From positions 2,727,564 through 2,791,563 of the forward strand of contig NZ_CP093302.1 in NCBI RefSeq assembly GCF_024362765.1: 64,000 bases of DNA. The letters run 5' to 3'. Below the pieces are notes generated by a model. It was given only the letters and a program-made list of their open reading frames with translations, did no database searches and was not told where the DNA came from. Position 1 is the first letter of the stretch, and every line of letters begins with the position of its first letter. The position numbers were made by a program, and so were the translations under genes. Shown here one piece after another: positions 56,675 through 63,555 of this stretch. The DNA is from Alkalihalobacillus sp. LMS6 (lineage in GTDB: Bacteria > Bacillota > Bacilli > Bacillales > Bacillaceae_D).

Positions 56675-57973
56675 TCATCCTCCAATTTTTGTCGCTGCTT
56701 GATCAATAAATTTCACACATTCATAGATCGCTTTTTTATCTCCGATCAGTCCACCTTTTGTTACAACAGGTAGTCCATCAAAATACCCGCCATCAAAAGT
56801 TCCATATGCTGCAAGCGGCATGACTTCATCTTTAAGAGCAATTCCGTTCGCTCTTCCTAAAGCACAGACAGAAGCGGTTACGTCGCCTCCACTTGTAAAA
56901 CAACCTGCAAACGTTAACTGTTCTTGCGTCAATACTTTACGGCTAATGGTGGCAAGTCCATCTGTAATTCGCTTTGCCAGCGCATCTTGACTTTTGCCTT
57001 CTTGCTCAGCTTTGGCTTTCAATGGGACGAGTTTTTGACCGCTTTTATGAGTCGTCACAATAAGAACACGATCTACCTTTGCTTGTTCTAGGGCAGCTTC
57101 TGTCGCACGCTCCACTTCTTCATCCCACGTACTGCTGTAACTAGCCAACATCGCTGGATCAACATATACAGGGATTGACCCTGTCTTTTCGATTAAATAC
57201 GTAAGCTGTTCTCCTGTTAAGCTCGTTGCACTTCCAACCGATACGAGAATCGTGCCGTTTTGGTTTTCTTGCTGCAACATAGCGCGGGCATAATTTGCTG
57301 TTAATGGCCCTGGATCTGCACAAAGGATTTGTCTTTCAAGCATTGTTAATGCGAGCGCTACTTTTTCAATTTGTTCCGTGGTCATCGCGTCAACAATAAT
57401 GACACGATTGCCTTGAGTGATTTCCTTTTGAATAGCCGTTTCTATAGCTGATTCCGTTTTCATTACTGTGCTTAATGAAACAAATCCAACTTGATGCCTT
57501 GTTTTTTCTGCTAGTAAATCGGGAATAAACGATTCTGTTATTGGAGCAATCGGATCCTTGGAAACATACGTTTCTTGCAACGGCACCCCATCTAATAATA
57601 GATAGCCTCCTGCCATTGTTCGTCCAGACTCTGGAAACGATGGCATCACAATGCTTATTGCATCTTCAGCCATATGCGAGAGCATTTCGTCAATTTCAGC
57701 GCCAATATTTCCACGAAATGTACTGTCAATTCGTTTCGTAAACACATCAGCTCCCCAAGCTTGAAGTTCTTTCATCGCTCGCCCTACACGCTGGCTCGCA
57801 ATAGCTTCGTCAATATATCGGCTATCCGTGTCCATCACGACGGCATCGACATAACTATTTTCTGGTAAGCTTGCACTATGAACAATGGTTGTTGCCTGAA
57901 AACCTTGTTTCACCAGCTTGACACCAGATGCATTGGCGCCTGTTAAATCGTCTGCGATCACGCCAACTTTCAT
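56675..57973 (-). CDS. dtnK: Four-carbon acid sugar kinase (DtnK-like, DUF1537)
   Basis: A 432-residue ATP-dependent kinase of the DUF1537 family. IADDLTGANASG at residues 6-17 is the sugar-binding signature, KRIDSTFRGN (about 80) and the C-terminal TSGGDVTASV (nucleotide site) follow. With PdxA2 it makes a two-step route from D-threonate to dihydroxyacetone phosphate; related members use erythronate or other acids. Three bases separate it from pdxA2. Confidence 0.88.
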   Translation of the reverse strand: MKVGVIADDLTGANASGVKLVKQGFQATTIVHSASLPENSYVDAVVMDTDSRYIDEAIASQRVGRAMKELQAWGADVFTKRIDSTFRGNIGAEIDEMLSHMAEDAISIVMPSFPESGRTMAGGYLLLDGVPLQETYVSKDPIAPITESFIPDLLAEKTRHQVGFVSLSTVMKTESAIETAIQKEITQGNRVIIVDAMTTEQIEKVALALTMLERQILCADPGPLTANYARAMLQQENQNGTILVSVGSATSLTGEQLTYLIEKTGSIPVYVDPAMLASYSSTWDEEVERATEAALEQAKVDRVLIVTTHKSGQKLVPLKAKAEQEGKSQDALAKRITDGLATISRKVLTQEQLTFAGCFTSGGDVTASVCALGRANGIALKDEVMPLAAYGTFDGGYFDGLPVVTKGGLIGDKKAIYECVKFIDQAATKIGG

Positions 57974-58000
57974 CTTGCATGCCCCCTTTCTATTCCATTC

Positions 58001-58756
58001 TTACACTTGTACGATCTTTTCATGGTATTGGCCAAGCTCATGTAATGCTATATCTGAATCGGTAATAATTCCTTCAACTTGATCTAGTCTGCAAACATGA
58101 GCAAACGATTGTTGCGCAAATTTACTAGAATCACATAAGAGCCATGTTTCTCGCGCAGATTGAATCATAAGTTGCTTCATTTTTGCTTTTTCGAGGGTCG
58201 GTGCCATCACTCCTGATAACGAATTAACCGCATGCGCACCGAGTAAAAATAAATCAACGTGAATGGACTCAATCAATGCCTGCGCTTGACTCCCGTATAA
58301 AGCACCAACTTCTGCCTGCACTTCACCACCTGTTACAATACATGTAACAGATGAATGAACAAGTTCAGCAGCTATTTTAATATCATTTGTGACTACGGTT
58401 AAATCTTGACGATCTTTGATGAGACGAGCCACTTCAAGTGTCGTGGTTCCTGAATCAAGTAAGATGGTTGCATTCAATTCAATCAGTGACACTGCTTTTT
58501 TTGCAATTTCTTTCTTTGCATCTAAATGTTCGACTTCTTTTCTTGCATAAGGTGTTTCCCGAATCAAAGCTTTTTGCGGAACGGCGCCTCCAGGTGTTCG
58601 AATCACTTGGTTATCTGCTTCTAACTGCGTTAAATCACGACGAATGGTCATCTGAGATACGTTCAATTGCTCCGCTAACTCTTCAATTTCCACTTTTCCA
58701 TTTGATTCTAAAAGATTTTGAATGACGCTTTTTCGTTCTTGTGCTTTCATGTTCAT
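58001..58756 (-). CDS. DeoR/GlpR-family transcriptional regulator
   Basis: A 251-residue DeoR-type regulator. The N-terminal winged helix has VEIEELAEQLNVSQMTIRRD (about residues 18-37); the C-terminal sugar-phosphate sensor has LDSGTTTLEVARLI and a VTND motif. It heads the dtnK-pdxA2-gntP unit, so it likely controls it, with a phosphorylated intermediate as inducer. ATG at 58756; other ATGs nearby leave small uncertainty. Confidence 0.87.
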   Translation of the reverse strand: MNMKAQERKSVIQNLLESNGKVEIEELAEQLNVSQMTIRRDLTQLEADNQVIRTPGGAVPQKALIRETPYARKEVEHLDAKKEIAKKAVSLIELNATILLDSGTTTLEVARLIKDRQDLTVVTNDIKIAAELVHSSVTCIVTGGEVQAEVGALYGSQAQALIESIHVDLFLLGAHAVNSLSGVMAPTLEKAKMKQLMIQSARETWLLCDSSKFAQQSFAHVCRLDQVEGIITDSDIALHELGQYHEKIVQV

Positions 58757-58775
58757 TTATAACACCTTTCATTGT

Positions 58776-58804
58776 TAATTTAAAACATTATTCGACATAA
58801 GTCA
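58776..58804 (-). promoter_or_regulatory. Probable sigma-A promoter of the deoR-dtnK operon
   Basis: TTGACT (58804-58799) is 17 bases from TAAATT (58781-58776) on the minus strand, 20 bases before the start codon. The AT-rich upstream bases (about 58805-58870) contain repeated TTTTTCG/AAAAAC elements that may be operator. Confidence 0.6.
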
Positions 58805-58951
58805 ACATTAATTTGTTTGTTTTTTTCATAAATCGGTTGTTTTTTGCGAAAAACATTCATTTTCATGTTTATTTTTCTCAATTAAGTATAGCAAAATAAG
58901 ATGAAATGACAAAATTGAACTACATCTCATCTGCACAGACGGGATACGTAA

Positions 58952-58988
58952 GAAATTAAAAAAACACTTCCTCGTGAGGAAGTGTTTT
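58952..58988 (-). terminator. Old terminator of the interrupted tRNA-Ala gene
   Basis: AAAACACTTCCTCGTGAGGAAGTGTTTT is a perfect hairpin followed on the minus strand by a T-run. It lies 12 bases beyond the tRNA 3' fragment, where a tRNA terminator belongs. Confidence 0.85.
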
Positions 58989-58999
58989 ACACTAACTAG

Positions 59000-59041
59000 T
59001 GGAGCCTAGGGGGCTCGAACCCCTGACCTCTTCGCTGCCAG
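59000..59041 (-). mobile_element. Attachment site: 3' half of tRNA-Ala(GGC) at the element junction
   Basis: Read on the minus strand, 59041-59000 gives the anticodon loop CTGGCAG (anticodon GGC), the 3' anticodon stem CGAAG, variable AGGTC, a perfect T arm (AGGGG, TTCGAGC, CCCCT), the acceptor strand AGGCTCC and A73, then CTA in place of CCA. The 5' half of the tRNA is missing: the bases to the right do not pair with the anticodon stem. This is what remains when an element integrates in a tRNA and carries a replacement 3' end to the other junction. Core of att is therefore within about these 42 bases. Confidence 0.85.
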
Positions 59042-59063
59042 TTAGGCAAGCGAGTGGTAAAAC

Positions 59064-59152
59064 GTTGATATATCAACACTTCGAAAAATATTAAAGGTGA
59101 TAAAGTTGATGTTTTAACACCAAAATAACATCAATTTTAACATCAATTTTAA
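59064..59152. repeat. Clustered ATCAA-type repeats (probable integrase arm region)
   Basis: A palindrome GTTGATATATCAAC (59064-59077), an inverted copy TTGATGTT (59106-59113) and two tandem AACATCAATTTT units of period 12 (59127-59150) lie next to the att core. Such clusters fit arm-type binding sites of a tyrosine integrase or its excisionase. Confidence 0.6.
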
Positions 59153-59157
59153 AGGAA

Positions 59158-59187
59158 AAGGGTAGCTATTGCGGCTGCCTTTCTTCT
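59158..59187 (-). terminator. Possible terminator after the ArpU-like gene
   Basis: An imperfect AAAGGCAGC...GCTACCCTTT stem with TTTTCCTTT following on the minus strand closes the element's gene run. Confidence 0.45.
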
Positions 59188-59190
59188 ATA

Positions 59191-59652
59191 TTATTGATCA
59201 CTTTTTGTGACGTTTAAATCTAAGGCTAGAGCAAGCTTGTAAAATGCTTTCCATTTTAGCTTATAGTAGAACTTATGACCGATTGGCGGTTGAAATGTTT
59301 GAGTGTACATCTTTAGATCAGTCATGTAATCTGCTTCCCTATCCATATACCGTTTCTCGATTAAGAATTGTTCAAGTTGTGGAAGTCTGCGAACCGCTCT
59401 TTCAACTCGATCACAATATCTTTTTTGGTATGCTTTAGTGTCAGCGTTGTAAATAGCGGCATCACCAGTTTGATCACTGTTTCCTCCACTCGTTTTTACA
59501 ACAATATCTTTCCAAGCGGATGTTGTGCTGACTTCCCTATCTTCAAAGGAGAGGTATCTGTACATTCGATACTTATTCATTGTATCTTCTACCTCTTCCT
59601 TTGTCTTTTGCTTATCCAACTCTGGAAAGTCCAATAGTTCAATTTGCTTCAC
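59191..59652 (-). CDS. ArpU-family phage late-gene regulator
   Basis: A 153-residue protein of the ArpU family of phage transcriptional regulators, known to control late (packaging/lysis) genes in Gram-positive phages. The LPQLEQFLIEKRYMDREADY stretch (about residues 94-113) and the YYKLKWKAFYKLALALDL end resemble a sigma-like helix-turn-helix. It is the last gene before the att site, where terminase genes would normally follow. No strong promoter for targets is visible downstream within the element. Confidence 0.75.
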   Translation of the reverse strand: MKQIELLDFPELDKQKTKEEVEDTMNKYRMYRYLSFEDREVSTTSAWKDIVVKTSGGNSDQTGDAAIYNADTKAYQKRYCDRVERAVRRLPQLEQFLIEKRYMDREADYMTDLKMYTQTFQPPIGHKFYYKLKWKAFYKLALALDLNVTKSDQ

Positions 59653-59672
59653 GACTCCACCCCATTGTATTG

Positions 59673-59873
59673 CTAATCGTTTAATTCAATTCCCAATGCC
59701 CACTTTGCTTGTATGCTGTTGATGAGGGCAAGTTTTTCATAGTCCTCTTTGCTCCACCCGCCGTCTTGTTGTTGTTTCGTGTTGAAGTAGTAGTGGAGGA
59801 TGAAGCCGAAGGATTCGAGGATGACTCGTTTTTCTGCGTCCGTTAAGTTATGGCTGTCCACAGGAAGAGACAT
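59673..59873 (-). CDS. Hypothetical phage protein
   Basis: A 66-residue helical protein (starts MSLPVDSHNLTDAEKRVILE), rich in aromatic residues around residue 25 (GFILHYYFN). ATG 59873 follows a GGGG site; an ATG at 59900 inside the previous gene is less likely. Not recognised. It starts beside the dUTPase stop. Confidence 0.6.
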   Translation of the reverse strand: MSLPVDSHNLTDAEKRVILESFGFILHYYFNTKQQQDGGWSKEDYEKLALINSIQAKWALGIELND

Positions 59874-59874
59874 A

Positions 59875-60465
59875 TCAATACCCCGTAACTTGCCGTTCAT
59901 GATTGATTTTGTTCTTGTCTAAGTAGGCAGATTCTATTTCATTTTTTTCTAAACCAAGACCTTTGCCTAGAGAGATGAATTCATTAATAAGTTCGTAATA
60001 CAAAGAATCTAAATAAGCATCACCCTTCATATATTCAAAATTAAGTTCGCCAATTACTGAATATAAAGAGTTGAATTTTTCTACAATCCTCACCTCATTA
60101 GCAGGTTCGAATATTTCAGGATCATCATGCTCTAATAATAAACCTCCTGATTTACTTAGTTCATTCCCAATACTCAACACAAAGTACAGACAGTCTACGT
60201 ATTCCTCTAATAGCGGACTATAAGAAACTGGATAAGCACCATGCATATTAATCGGATCACTGTACTTCATTCTCGATGCAAAAGTTCTCGGCTCCTGATC
60301 CTCACTCCAAAATTTAAACCCTCTCCACTCGTTGGCGCACTCTCCTAGCTCTACGAGTAACGCTAGAATGCGATGAGCAAGTAAGTCTTGACCGTGCAAG
60401 CCTTTCTTTTCAATTATTGCATTATCTAATTCTGCTTGGATTTTGAATAATCGTTGTAGGTTCAT
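59875..60465 (-). CDS. Dimeric all-alpha dUTPase (dUTPase_2 family)
   Basis: A 196-residue all-alpha NTP pyrophosphatase of the dUTPase_2 type. Metal ligands lie in LLVELGECANEWRGFKFWS (about residues 36-54; ExxE) and LLEEYVDCLYFV (about residues 85-96; ExxD). It lowers dUTP during phage DNA synthesis; related phage dUTPases also derepress satellite islands. Its start overlaps the upstream membrane-protein gene by four bases. Confidence 0.82.
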   Translation of the reverse strand: MNLQRLFKIQAELDNAIIEKKGLHGQDLLAHRILALLVELGECANEWRGFKFWSEDQEPRTFASRMKYSDPINMHGAYPVSYSPLLEEYVDCLYFVLSIGNELSKSGGLLLEHDDPEIFEPANEVRIVEKFNSLYSVIGELNFEYMKGDAYLDSLYYELINEFISLGKGLGLEKNEIESAYLDKNKINHERQVTGY

Positions 60466-60740
60466 GCTTTTTCACCCTTTACTTTTCGTTTTGATAACCA
60501 GTAACCGAGATAAAGAATTGTCATGAATGGATAGAAGAAAACCATTAGAATTGAAAGGATTAAGTTAATACCCATCGCACCCATTATCTTATCTTTCATT
60601 TCATCTGTTTCATTGTCTGTGATAATTAGTTTTATTTCTTCGTCAGAGAAGATGTTTTTCATTATCCAATCAAAGGATTTACCAAACAGTAAACCTGCAA
60701 TGATCATTCCTACAATGAGATAAACTATTATATAGATCAT
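60462..60740 (-). CDS. Small two-helix membrane protein
   Basis: A 92-residue protein with two membrane segments (residues 2-20 and about 58-78) around an acidic loop (SDEEIKLIITDNETDEMKD) and a basic C-terminus. It overlaps both neighbours by four bases. No family recognised; a role in host takeover or exclusion is only a possibility. Confidence 0.65.
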   Translation of the reverse strand: MIYIIVYLIVGMIIAGLLFGKSFDWIMKNIFSDEEIKLIITDNETDEMKDKIMGAMGINLILSILMVFFYPFMTILYLGYWLSKRKVKGEKA

Positions 60741-61072
60741 CGTAACCCCTCCACTCTTCTCCTCATTCTCTTTTCACGTAGTACAGTTTGAGCCTTAATG
60801 ATGCAATCACGACGACTGTAAATCTTTAGAGTAGCTGCAAGAGTTGGACTCCAGCCTAATTTATTCACACGTTGCAAGAAAGTATTTTCGCTAATCCCAT
60901 TCTTTATAGCGACTTGTTTCCACCTGTTAAGCTTTCCTCGCTCCTGCACAGGTTGCGTTAAAGCTTTATGTCGATCCCAACCATGTCGGCGTAAGCGTTG
61001 TTCGAGTACAGCACGGCTAATCCCAAAGTCTGCAGCAAGTTCGTATTCTTCTTCTGTAATGTAGATTGGCAT
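60737..61072 (-). CDS. Phage protein with two helix-turn-helix-like repeats
   Basis: A 111-residue basic protein from ATG 61072 (AAAAGGGAGG upstream). Two similar segments, ELAADFGISRAVLEQRLRRH (about residues 11-30) with GWDRHKALTQP and KQVAIKNGISENTFLQRVNK with LGWSPTLAAT, are tandem repeats of the small DNA-binding module common in phage genomes next to homing nucleases. Probably binds DNA; target unknown. Confidence 0.65.
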   Translation of the reverse strand: MPIYITEEEYELAADFGISRAVLEQRLRRHGWDRHKALTQPVQERGKLNRWKQVAIKNGISENTFLQRVNKLGWSPTLAATLKIYSRRDCIIKAQTVLREKRMRRRVEGLR

Positions 61073-61085
61073 GGCAACCTCCCTT

Positions 61086-61214
61086 TTAATCGTCTCCTTC
61101 CAACTCGGCTTCACGTGCTTCTAACTCGCTTTCAAGAGCACCGCAACCAGGACAAAAGCTTTCATCGCAACACGGACAACTAACGCAAAATTCAAAGCAA
61201 TCTTCGCATCTCAT
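61086..61214 (-). CDS. 42-residue cysteine-rich small protein
   Basis: ATG 61214 follows GGGAGGGATGAATA. The first 24 residues hold eight cysteines (CxxC, CxxC, CC and CPGC patterns), followed by an acidic helix (ESELEAREAELEGDD). This is a compact zinc-binding module with a charged tail. The gene ends inside the ribosome-binding region of the next gene. Not recognised as a named family. Confidence 0.7.
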   Translation of the reverse strand: MRCEDCFEFCVSCPCCDESFCPGCGALESELEAREAELEGDD

Positions 61215-61257
61215 TATTCATCCCTCCCAAGTGTGATACTCCCCACAGAGGGGAGCG

Positions 61258-61419
61258 TTATTTACGTTCCCACTTAATCATGCAATCGTCATATATATCT
61301 TCCAATTCAGCATGTAAGTCCTCGTCATACTCATACACTTTCTTGAGCATTTTGGTACAAGCTTCCTCATATCGTTTGTTCTTCTGTTTTAAAACTTCAA
61401 TTATCATTTTGTTGTCCAT
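61258..61419 (-). CDS. 53-residue acidic helical small protein
   Basis: ATG 61419 follows AGGAGGAAGAGGG. The protein is helical with alternating Lys and Glu/Asp (KQKNKRYEEACTKMLKKV, then acidic DEDLHAELEDIYDD). No family recognised. A hairpin CTCCCC/GGGGAG (61232-61250) follows the stop codon. Confidence 0.6.
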   Translation of the reverse strand: MDNKMIIEVLKQKNKRYEEACTKMLKKVYEYDEDLHAELEDIYDDCMIKWERK

Positions 61420-61443
61420 CCCTCTTCCTCCTATACAGTAGCC

Positions 61444-61605
61444 TTACAGGTGAATCTCAGCGTAGTCCTTTAATTCATCACGCAAGTTATCCAAGCGATC
61501 ATAGCCGCCTTCGTCATAAAAAGTACTCAAAGCTATATCTAATTGGGCGATTGCATTTATTACAGCTTTTTTTCTTTCTAATTTCATTAACTCGATTGCA
61601 TCCAT
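61444..61605 (-). CDS. 53-residue hypothetical phage protein
   Basis: The start is ATG 61605 after AGGAGGGG; the longer frame to 61641 lacks a site. A helical, charged protein beginning MDAIELMKLERKKAVINAIA. Not recognised. Confidence 0.6.
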   Translation of the reverse strand: MDAIELMKLERKKAVINAIAQLDIALSTFYDEGGYDRLDNLRDELKDYAEIHL

Positions 61606-61618
61606 TCCGTTTCCCCTC

Positions 61619-61894
61619 CTATAGCTTCTCGCAAAACACATGAGCTACGAACGTGTCATTATTAAACATTACAGTTCCTATAAAATCCATATAACTTGCT
61701 GTATCAAGTAATGGATTCCCTGTCGTTCCGATTACGACTGTATAGTCATCCATTTCCTTTACTTTTGGATCGACTATAGCCCATAAAACTAACTGATCTT
61801 TCTGATTGGCAACCGATAAAACTTTTGCCCCTTCTGGCAATTCCAAATTTTGTGTAAGAACCAATTTCAAGTTATATTTAAATATTGATTTCAA
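61619..61894 (-). CDS. DUF7352-like phage protein
   Basis: A 91-residue protein from TTG 61894, chosen for AGGAGGGG six bases upstream. The pattern NLELPEGAKVLSVANQKDQL, then LWAIVDP and the closing FVAHVFCEKL matches a family of small phage proteins with a beta-rich fold (DUF7352 type). Role unknown. Confidence 0.65.
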   Translation of the reverse strand: MKSIFKYNLKLVLTQNLELPEGAKVLSVANQKDQLVLWAIVDPKVKEMDDYTVVIGTTGNPLLDTASYMDFIGTVMFNNDTFVAHVFCEKL

Positions 61895-61920
61895 GCGTTT
61901 CCCCTCCTATATAGGCAGTA

Positions 61921-62151
61921 TCAAACTTCTTCAATCTCAATCTCTTGATTTCTGGTACCGAATGAGTGGGAGCAATGAGGACAGTAAAAATCCGAGAAAT
62001 TTAAGTCCACTGCATCGTGAATATCACCAAAATCACCACTATCTTTATTTCCGTTTGCTCTAGCATCAAATTCTTTTTCACACGATGGACAAATCGCTTT
62101 GACAAACCTTATTGCGCGGATTTCATATTCGACTTTAAATTTTATATCCAT
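61921..62151 (-). CDS. Zinc-ribbon phage protein
   Basis: A 76-residue protein with two CxxC pairs (CPSC about residue 21, CPHC about residue 57) forming a zinc ribbon. The ATG has TAGGAGGATA. Not assigned to a named family. Confidence 0.65.
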   Translation of the reverse strand: MDIKFKVEYEIRAIRFVKAICPSCEKEFDARANGNKDSGDFGDIHDAVDLNFSDFYCPHCSHSFGTRNQEIEIEEV

Positions 62152-62175
62152 GCTTATCCTCCTAGTGGCAGTAGC

Positions 62176-62541
62176 CTAAATGTCTTTTTCATCAAGCAAG
62201 CCGAAATTGTACGCTGCTTTAGCTTGTTTGTGATTAACTAATGTGCCGTTCACCGTATTTGCATAGGGTGATACTTTTTTTCTACTCGGTTCGTACCAAC
62301 CAACCTTTATTTCCTTTTCAGTAAAATCGTCCTTATTCATTAACTCACCTTGACCTGCATAATGACCATCTTCGTCCGTCAGGTCTTCAAATTGCATTTC
62401 AGGCCCTATTTCACTCGCCCCGCACGAAAAGCAATGATAAGGACCACATTGAACCATTCCTATTCCGTTATCTACAAAGTCCGCTTGGCATTCATTGCCA
62501 CAATACGGACATTCTTCTTTTGGTGTGTCATATGCTCCCAT
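62176..62541 (-). CDS. Zinc-ribbon phage protein (Lar-like N-terminus)
   Basis: A 121-residue protein from ATG 62541 (AAGGAGGATT upstream). CPYCGNEC (about residue 11) and CFSCGASE (about residue 38) form a zinc ribbon of the kind seen in Lar/restriction-alleviation-type phage proteins. The C-terminal half (residues 60-121) is of unknown fold. The family call is tentative. Confidence 0.6.
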   Translation of the reverse strand: MGAYDTPKEECPYCGNECQADFVDNGIGMVQCGPYHCFSCGASEIGPEMQFEDLTDEDGHYAGQGELMNKDDFTEKEIKVGWYEPSRKKVSPYANTVNGTLVNHKQAKAAYNFGLLDEKDI

Positions 62542-62589
62542 AAGTAAATCCTCCTTATCGCTTCGTATTTTGGTCATACTGCGCAACAA

Positions 62590-62769
62590 CTAATCTCTAA
62601 TCACTCTCAAATTCAAACACCTTTCACATCTGTAAAAAATGGCTTCCTCTGACTTATTGTGATTGGTTGGTTCTTGAAAGTTGTCGCAGGACGCTACTGC
62701 ATAATAATCGTGATTACACAATAATTGCTTTATACGCAATCGTAAATTATCATCAAAAACAACGTTCAT
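62590..62769 (-). CDS. 59-residue small zinc-binding phage protein
   Basis: From ATG 62769 a frame of 59 residues shows CNHDYY (about residue 18), a lone Cys and FYRCERCLNL (about residue 47), a CxH/CxxC zinc-site pattern seen in small phage proteins. An AGAGGA sits directly before the ATG and AGGGGATG about ten bases upstream, so the site is not ideal. Confidence 0.55.
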   Translation of the reverse strand: MNVVFDDNLRLRIKQLLCNHDYYAVASCDNFQEPTNHNKSEEAIFYRCERCLNLRVIRD

Positions 62770-62809
62770 TCCTCTGTCACATCCCCTACAGTTTATGGAT
62801 ACTACTCAT

Positions 62810-62971
62810 TCATCCCTCAAACAATCCAACACTTAATATCCTGCATCCTCTCATATGAGGATTGACTCTATAGAATTTGTCTTTTGCTTCTTGTTCACTA
62901 TCTGCCGACATGAATGTTTTTAGAACACGATTAGATTCTCTTGGAAAACAGAAATTAATTTCATATCGCAT
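62810..62971 (-). CDS. 53-residue hypothetical phage protein
   Basis: ATG 62971 follows GAGGTGAGTTC. The protein begins MRYEINFCFPRESNRVLK and ends ILSVGLFEG; a small alpha/beta fold is likely. Not recognised. Confidence 0.6.
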   Translation of the reverse strand: MRYEINFCFPRESNRVLKTFMSADSEQEAKDKFYRVNPHMRGCRILSVGLFEG

Positions 62972-62992
62972 GAACTCACCTCTTTTTTTATC

Positions 62993-63073
62993 TTACTCGT
63001 CATTCCTAGCCGCACCTTGAAAGAATAAGATAGCCAACGTTGCTACTACTGCCCACAGGATGATGAATAGCAT
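62993..63073 (-). CDS. 26-residue single-pass membrane peptide
   Basis: ATG 63073 overlaps the stop of the DUF3310 gene (ATGA) and follows GGGGG. The peptide is one hydrophobic helix (MLFIILWAVVATLAILFFQG) with a short charged end. Size and coupling suggest a real micro-protein. Confidence 0.5.
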   Translation of the reverse strand: MLFIILWAVVATLAILFFQGAARNDE

Positions 63074-63363
63074 CAGAACCCCCATAATTTATCCGTTTCA
63101 TTATCAGGAGAGCCATATGTCTCTTGAATGCTTTTCATAATGCTGTTAGGGTCTTGCTCTTCATACATCTCAATTGCTTTATTCAAATAGTCTGCTGCTT
63201 TTTTTAGATCTTCTAATCCATTCTTTTTTTGGTAACGGGTCACATACTTAATGACATTTCCAATAAGAAATCCTTCATAATTTGCTTGGCTCATGTTTGC
63301 TTTCATGTATGTTAAAGGATCGATCTTTGATTCATAATGGGAAGGTTTCTTTGAATTCGTCAT
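63073..63363 (-). CDS. DUF3310 phage protein (T7 gp1.7-like domain)
   Basis: A 96-residue protein with the DUF3310 pattern: SHYESKIDPLTYMKANM (about residues 8-24), GNVIKYVTRYQKKNGLEDLK (about residues 35-54) and AADYLNKAIE. The domain occurs in T7 gp1.7, a nucleotide kinase; enzyme activity in short forms like this one is unproven. Overlaps both neighbours by a few bases. Confidence 0.78.
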   Translation of the reverse strand: MTNSKKPSHYESKIDPLTYMKANMSQANYEGFLIGNVIKYVTRYQKKNGLEDLKKAADYLNKAIEMYEEQDPNSIMKSIQETYGSPDNETDKLWGF

Positions 63364-63554
63364 TCTGACACCTTCGTTTCTAAGATGTACCCTACCGAGT
63401 TAGCATCAAGAACAGTTACATAAAATGAGTCTCCGACATCCGCTAAAAAGGAAACTAATTTTTTCTTATCCCCTTTTATATAGACCTCAACTTTTTCTCC
63501 GTCCCAATACTTAGGTCGCAGAGATATACGATAATACGCGTCCGATTTATTCAT
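63360..63554 (-). CDS. 64-residue hypothetical phage protein
   Basis: A small beta-rich, basic protein (MNKSDAYYRISLRPKYWDG) that overlaps the DUF3310 gene by four bases (ATGA). Not recognised. Confidence 0.6.
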   Translation of the reverse strand: MNKSDAYYRISLRPKYWDGEKVEVYIKGDKKKLVSFLADVGDSFYVTVLDANSVGYILETKVSE

Positions 63555-63555
63555 A

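Noticed and set aside
59000-59075. A complete tRNA gene at the element junction
   Set aside because: Only the 3' half folds; the bases to the right do not form the anticodon 5' strand, D arm or acceptor 5' strand, and CCA is replaced by CTA.
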